DNA of 64,000 bases, taken from Streptomyces sp. NBC_01353 (GTDB lineage Bacteria > Actinomycetota > Actinomycetes > Streptomycetales > Streptomycetaceae). The notes under the pieces are model-generated. The model worked only from the letters and a program-made list of their open reading frames with translations. It had not been told where the DNA came from and made no database searches. The translations under genes were made by a program, and so were the position numbers. The DNA lies in contig NZ_CP108352.1 in assembly GCF_036237275.1 (NCBI RefSeq), positions 2,728,001 through 2,792,000 on the forward strand, in the 5' to 3' direction. This document shows positions 59,902 to 64,000 of this stretch, in pieces; within the stretch, counting starts at the first letter, position 1, and each line of letters opens with the position of its first letter.

Positions 59902-61245
59902 TCAGGGCAGCGCTCCCAGCGGCACGGTGTAGGGCGAGCCCTGGTTGACGGCGGTCGGTTCGCAGGCGCCGGTGGCCGCGTAGCGGGCGGCGATCGCGGC
60001 CAGCTCGGCGGCGGGGATCACCTCGTGGATGTCGGTGAACCCGTGCGGGGCCCGCTGGTACGCCAGATCGATGACGACCTCGGGGCCGAGCCGCCGGTTG
60101 GCGAGCTGGAGTGCGGTGGTGGCGGGTCTGCGGTCGCGCTCGTACGCGGCGAGGGCCTCCGCCGGGTCACGATGGAGCGCGAGGGCGTGGGCGAGGGCCC
60201 GGGCGTCGACGACGGACTGGGTGGCTCCGTTGGACCCGATCGGGTACATCGCGTGGGCCGCGTCGCCGATCAGGGTGGTACGGCCGTGGCTCCACCGGTC
60301 GAGGGGCTCGCGGTCGACCATCGGGTACTCATGGGCGGCGTCGGCGGCCCTCAGCACCTCCGGCACGCTGACGCCGTCGAACTCCCACCCCTCGTAGTGG
60401 TGCAGGAACGTTTCTACAGGGATGGGGCGGTTCCAGTCCCCCCGATACTCCTCGTCCGCGGCGTCGGCGGGCCGGGCGAGCGCCCAGTTCACCAGGACGT
60501 CGCTGCCCGCCCGGCGCACCGGGTAGACCACGGCCTTCTGCCGGTCGTCGCCCGCGATGAACATGAACGAGCCGACGGCGCGGGCCGGCATCCGCGAGAC
60601 GCCGCGCCACACGAGCTGCCCGTTCCAGGGCGGGCTGCCCTCGCCGGGGTTCAGCGCGGCCCTGACGGCGGAGCGGATGCCGTCCGCGCCGACGAGCACA
60701 TCGGGTTCCAGGGAGGCCCGGCCGCGCCGGGCGCCGTCGCGGTGCTCCAACTGGACACGGGGCCGGCCGTCGGGCAGCGGCTCCACCCGGGTGACCCGGA
60801 CCCCGGTGACCAGGGCGGCCGCGCCGAGCCGTTCCCGTACCGCGTCGGCGAGGACCTGCTGGAGATGGGCGCGGTGGATCGAGAGCTGGGGCCAGCGGTA
60901 CCCGGCGCCGAGCCCCCGCGGCTCACGGGAGATCAGGCCGCCGGAGCGGTGGTAGTAGCGCAGTTCGCGGGTGCGCAGGGCACCGGCTTCGAGGCGCGGG
61001 AGCAGCCCGAGCGCGTCGAGCTCACGGACGGCGGGCGGCAGGAGGTTGAGGCCGGCGCCTGCGCACCGGTTCTCCCTGGCGGACTCGACGACGGTCACAC
61101 GGTCGAATCCGGCGGCGTGCAGGGCGAGGGCGCTGGTGAGCCCGGCGATACCGCCTCCGGCGACGACGACGTGCAGAAGCCCACCGCCGGGCAGACCGCG
61201 CCCACCGTCCGGGAGGGAGGGCTCGTACGGGGTGCCGTGGGCCAT
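59902..61245 (-). CDS. FAD-dependent monooxygenase, PhzS-like
   Basis: A 447-residue PHBH-fold flavoprotein: FAD dinucleotide motif VVAGGGIAGL (residues 30-35 Gly-x-Gly-x-x-Gly), the second motif DVLVGADGIRSAVR, and LIGDAAHAMYPIGSNGATQSVVDA. It resembles the phenazine hydroxylase PhzS along its length (ELRYYHRSGG, EPRG...YPQ/WPQLSIHR, HEYPMVDREPL). It should hydroxylate, perhaps with decarboxylation, an aromatic acid using NAD(P)H and O2. ATG at 61245 has GGGAGGG 4-5 bases upstream. It starts 11 bp after the PrnB-like gene, in one operon. Confidence 0.88.
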   Translation of the reverse strand: MAHGTPYEPSLPDGGRGLPGGGLLHVVVAGGGIAGLTSALALHAAGFDRVTVVESARENRCAGAGLNLLPPAVRELDALGLLPRLEAGALRTRELRYYHRSGGLISREPRGLGAGYRWPQLSIHRAHLQQVLADAVRERLGAAALVTGVRVTRVEPLPDGRPRVQLEHRDGARRGRASLEPDVLVGADGIRSAVRAALNPGEGSPPWNGQLVWRGVSRMPARAVGSFMFIAGDDRQKAVVYPVRRAGSDVLVNWALARPADAADEEYRGDWNRPIPVETFLHHYEGWEFDGVSVPEVLRAADAAHEYPMVDREPLDRWSHGRTTLIGDAAHAMYPIGSNGATQSVVDARALAHALALHRDPAEALAAYERDRRPATTALQLANRRLGPEVVIDLAYQRAPHGFTDIHEVIPAAELAAIAARYAATGACEPTAVNQGSPYTVPLGALP

Positions 61246-61256
61246 CGGGCCCTCCC

Positions 61257-62567
61257 TCAACACGACGATCCGCCGGAACGGGGGCCGCTCGCGCGACCGG
61301 AACGATCTCCGTCCGAGCGGTCCGAGCGGTCCGAGCGGTCCGAGCGGTCCGAGCGGTCCGAGCGGTCCGAGCGGTCCGAGCGGCTGAGAGTCGCGCAGTC
61401 CGAGCGGGTTCCGGTCGCATGGCGCGCCATCGTCTCGTTGTCCCGGGTCAGGTCGAGGATCGAACGCAGCAGGGTGATCGGGGCGCCGCCGCTCCCCTCG
61501 TCGTAGAGCCGCAGGTCGTCCGCGTACGCCTTGCGGGCGACGCCCAGGTGGCGGGCGCGGAAGGTCTTGAGGATGCGGAGCACCCGGCCGAGCGCTTGTG
61601 CGGAGGCGGCCAGTTGCGGGGGCAGCCGCTCGACGTTCTCCCAGCTGATGGCCGCGGAAAGCTTGCTGACGGCGGAGACACCGCCCGCATGCCGGGCGTG
61701 GAAGTCCCGCCAGGACGGCAGGCTGTAATGGATGGAGCCGGCGAGGAACGCGTCGTAGACCGGGTTCGAGCGGTCGCACTGCCAGAGCGTCAGATCGACC
61801 AGCCAGAGCGGGACCTGGGCCGCGGCGGGGCCGAGGTAGTCACGTCCCGCGACGTCGACCTCCTCGAAGTAGGGGCGCAGGGTGAGCGCGAAGAACTCCG
61901 GGCTGACATGGGTGACCGTGTGGTCGATGGAGTCGACCATCGACCGGAGGTGCTGGCCGATGCGGTCGAGGGCGCAGGCGAAGCCGGGGTCGTACGGTTC
62001 GAGCCGGGCGAGCCGGGAGCAGGTGTCGAGGGCGGCGACGAGTCCGGGGAACACCATCCGGACGGCTTCCTGGAGATGGGCCTCCATGGGGTGGCCGGTG
62101 TACATCCGCCGGCGGGGGCCGGACGGGTTCCAGGTCGTGTAGTGGTGCACGGTGTCGCGGGGCACCATGTCGGTGCGGCGGCCCAGGAGTTCGAGGACCG
62201 GGAGGACTTCGGGGACGGCGGCCACGGGCTGGAGGCCGTGACGTTTGAGCGAGCCGAGCAGGATGCCGAGGTCGCGCATCGCGGCGAGCGCGTCGATCAC
62301 GCTCCACTCGGCGGCCAGGTCGGGGTCGGGGACGAGGGTGCGCAGGGCGACCGTGAGCGCGGGCGCGTCGGCGTCGGCGTTCATCGCGGGCAACGCGGCG
62401 AGGACGGCGTCGGCGCCGAGCGGGTCGGCGGCGCATATGTCGGCTAAGCAGTAGCGAGGGTCGCCGCGTTCCTCGAGTCGGGGCGCGACAAGGTCGTACA
62501 GGGCCAACGGAATGCCCCTTCCGGTCGGGGGCTCGCTCACCTCCGGGGCGCGCGTCGACGGGCGCAC
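61257..62567 (-). CDS. PrnB-like haem enzyme (monodechloroaminopyrrolnitrin synthase family)
   Basis: A 436-residue protein matching PrnB, which rearranges (chloro)tryptophan to an arylpyrrole and has the indoleamine 2,3-dioxygenase fold. Shared segments include AAMRDLGILLGSLKRHG, WNPSGP, YTGHPMEAHLQEAVR, RPYFEEVDVAGRDYLGP and FRARHLGVARKAY, whose His340 is the likely haem ligand. The usual end is near residue 390; then a tail of about 46 residues is mostly repeated Ser-Asp-Arg. The GTG at 62567 or a TTG 20 codons on (with GGAAGGGG 7 bases upstream) may be the start. It lies between the exporter and monooxygenase genes. Confidence 0.83.
   Translation of the reverse strand: MRPSTRAPEVSEPPTGRGIPLALYDLVAPRLEERGDPRYCLADICAADPLGADAVLAALPAMNADADAPALTVALRTLVPDPDLAAEWSVIDALAAMRDLGILLGSLKRHGLQPVAAVPEVLPVLELLGRRTDMVPRDTVHHYTTWNPSGPRRRMYTGHPMEAHLQEAVRMVFPGLVAALDTCSRLARLEPYDPGFACALDRIGQHLRSMVDSIDHTVTHVSPEFFALTLRPYFEEVDVAGRDYLGPAAAQVPLWLVDLTLWQCDRSNPVYDAFLAGSIHYSLPSWRDFHARHAGGVSAVSKLSAAISWENVERLPPQLAASAQALGRVLRILKTFRARHLGVARKAYADDLRLYDEGSGGAPITLLRSILDLTRDNETMARHATGTRSDCATLSRSDRSDRSDRSDRSDRSDRSDRSDGDRSGRASGPRSGGSSC
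61311..61383. repeat. 9-bp tandem repeat, about 8 copies, inside the PrnB-like gene
   Basis: GTCCGAGCG is repeated eight times without a mismatch. Read on the minus strand it encodes Ser-Asp-Arg repeats in the C-terminal tail. As 9 is a multiple of three, gain or loss of copies would not change the frame. Confidence 0.95.
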
Positions 62568-62599
62568 TCCCCTTCGGCTCGCTCGCCGGGGTTACGTGG

Positions 62600-64000
62600 T
62601 CACCGTGGTTCGGCCACTCGCCCGCGGCGTGGCGGCGCCGGGGTGGGCATGGGCAGGCGCAAGCGTACGGAGATCAACGTGGCGACGGCGGCGAAAGCCC
62701 CTCCGACGAGCAGAGCGGCCTGGAAGCCGTCGGTCTGGGCGGCCGCGGTGGCTGATTCGGTACGGGTGGTGGCGACGGCCACGAGGACGGCGAGGCCGAG
62801 GACGGAGCCGAACTGCTGGCTCGTGTTGACCAACCCGGAGGCGAGTCCGGCCTCTTCGGGGGCGGCCTCGGCCGTGGCGGCCACGTTCGTGGTGACCATG
62901 ACGAGCGGCAGGGCGGCGCCCAGGAGGAGGCTCGGGGCGAGGACGGTGGTGAGGAAGCCGCCGTCGGGGGTGAGCGCGAGGGCCAGCCAGATCGTGCCGG
63001 CGCACAGCAGCGCGAAGCCGAGGGTCATGGTCCGGGTCAGTCCGAGCCGGAAGATGAGCCGGCCGGTCTGCGGGGCGACGGCGACGACCACGAGGGAGAG
63101 GGGCAGCAGGCCAAGACCGCCGCCGAGGGGTGTGTACCCGAGGACGCTCTGCAGATGGACGCTGACCAGGAAGAACATCGGGAACAGCGTCATCTGGGCG
63201 AGGGCGCTGAGGACGTTGGCGCGCCGGAGGGCGGGCCTTCGGAGGACGGCCGGCGGGACGAGCGGCTCCGGCGTGCGCGTCTCGACGACGGCGAAGGCGG
63301 CGAGGAGGGCGAGCCCGCCGGCTCCGGCGGTCAAGGTCGTCGGGGACAGCCACCCGGTCTCGGCGGCGCCGACGAGCGCGTAGGCGACGAGCCCCAGGCC
63401 GCCGGTGCCGGTGAGTGCCCCGGCGAGGTCGAAGCGGCTGCCGCCCTTGGTGTCGCGGGCCCCTTCGAGCACCCGGAGGGCCTGGGCGCCCAGGAGCACG
63501 GCGGCGAGGACGTTGAGCCACAGCGTGGACCGCCATCCGAGGAGATCGGTGAGGACTCCGCCGAGTACGGTCCCGAGGACCCCGCCGAGGCCCCCCATCG
63601 CGGCGAACGCCCCGAGCGCCTTGTGTCGGGCGGGCCCGTCGGGGAAGAGGACGAGCAGCAGCGCGAATGCGGCGGCCGCGGCGAGCGCGGCACCGACGCC
63701 CTGGGCGGCGCGGGCCGCGACCAGTACACCCGGTCCGGGCGCGAGGGCCCCGACGGCGGAGGCGACCGCGAGCAGCCCGAGCCCGGCGAGGAACACCCGC
63801 CGATGCCCGAGCAGGTCGGCGACCCGCCCTCCGAGCAGCAACAGCCCCCCGAAGGTGATCAGATACGCGTTCGCCACCCAGGACAGCCCGGCGGCTCCGG
63901 CGCCGAGGTCGGCGCCGATGGAGGGCAGGGCGACGTTGACGACGGCGGTGTCGAGAATGAGCAGCAGCTGCGTGGCGGCGAGCAGCGTGAGAGCGCCACG
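62600..64000 (-). CDS. MFS exporter (DHA2 family), start outside the window
   Basis: At least 466 residues of a 14-helix MFS exporter. Visible are LLLILDTAVVNVALPSIGADL (first helix and motif D1), GGRVADLLGHRRVFLAG (motif A) and repeated hydrophobic helices to the end. The start codon lies beyond 64000. It ends 32 bp before the PrnB-like gene on the same strand and is probably the first gene of that operon in the window. It may export the product of the two enzymes. Confidence 0.9.
   Translation of the reverse strand, partial: RGALTLLAATQLLLILDTAVVNVALPSIGADLGAGAAGLSWVANAYLITFGGLLLLGGRVADLLGHRRVFLAGLGLLAVASAVGALAPGPGVLVAARAAQGVGAALAAAAAFALLLVLFPDGPARHKALGAFAAMGGLGGVLGTVLGGVLTDLLGWRSTLWLNVLAAVLLGAQALRVLEGARDTKGGSRFDLAGALTGTGGLGLVAYALVGAAETGWLSPTTLTAGAGGLALLAAFAVVETRTPEPLVPPAVLRRPALRRANVLSALAQMTLFPMFFLVSVHLQSVLGYTPLGGGLGLLPLSLVVVAVAPQTGRLIFRLGLTRTMTLGFALLCAGTIWLALALTPDGGFLTTVLAPSLLLGAALPLVMVTTNVAATAEAAPEEAGLASGLVNTSQQFGSVLGLAVLVAVATTRTESATAAAQTDGFQAALLVGGAFAAVATLISVRLRLPMPTPAPPRRGRVAEPR

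Noticed and set aside
61311-61383. Short repeats as CRISPR or an integration scar
   Set aside because: Nine-base units in frame within a gene; it is a coding microsatellite.
61257-62567. Terpene synthase, as first considered from length and helical composition
   Set aside because: No DDxxD or NSE metal motifs; instead the sequence follows PrnB over several conserved segments.

Overview
The window is high-GC DNA with almost no stretch lacking long open frames, GGAGG-type ribosome sites, many GTG starts, lipoprotein and Tat signals, and several start codons 7-9 bases behind a TAnnnT -10 box (leaderless transcripts). Gene content and order (rmdB-like GGDEF gene, ligA, MetE-like protein, mnmA, cysteine desulfurase, oligopeptide ABC operon, gcvT-gcvH-glyA-sdaA, EF-hand protein, glgX, zinc metalloprotease, glycogen phosphorylase) resemble the conserved core of a Streptomyces chromosome. 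No rRNA, tRNA, CRISPR array or intact recombinase gene was seen.

Layout. 1-13 kb: housekeeping genes, mostly minus strand: diguanylate cyclase (cut by the edge), NAD-dependent DNA ligase, MetE-like protein, SDR, LOG-like protein, alpha/beta hydrolase, MnmA with its probable sulfur donor (cysteine desulfurase) and a Tat-exported amidase, then a WYL regulator, a thioesterase and a TRIC-type channel. 13.2-19.6 kb: a complete five-gene oligopeptide ABC importer with GTGA stop/start overlaps. 20-27.2 kb: glycine/serine metabolism, with two SseB-like proteins, a P-loop protein, a tandem glycine riboswitch with terminator, and gcvT, gcvH, glyA, sdaA.

27.2-28.9 kb: an accessory insertion behind sdaA. 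The last 66 bp of sdaA are repeated 1.7 kb downstream (39 bp identical), and the probable original sdaA terminator lies beyond the second copy. Between the copies are a VapBC-like toxin-antitoxin pair and a frameshifted gene resembling EACC1, a component of conflict/defence systems. Short direct repeats at both ends look like integrase arm sites. I read this as the remnant of an integrated element.

29-44.3 kb: EF-hand protein, GNAT acetyltransferase, a surface lipoprotein/deacetylase pair, an anti-sigma-type ATPase, enoyl-CoA hydratase, two L,D-transpeptidase lipoproteins, glgX, and a five-gene minus-strand operon (DrrA-like ATPase, ABC-2 permease, histidine kinase, response regulator, AraC regulator). 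44.5-57 kb: heterodimeric ABC exporter, MFS exporter with a divergent GntR/TetR fusion regulator, M4 metalloprotease, a second two-component pair with an unusual kinase, and an alginate-lyase-family protein. 57-64 kb: glycogen phosphorylase, then a minus-strand operon of MFS exporter, PrnB-like haem enzyme and PhzS-like flavin monooxygenase.

Most novel: the exporter / PrnB-like / PhzS-like operon at 59.9-64 kb, a compact candidate biosynthetic unit of unknown product, whose PrnB-like enzyme ends in a Ser-Asp-Arg tail encoded by a 9-bp tandem repeat. Second is the sdaA-linked element scar carrying the EACC1-like relic.
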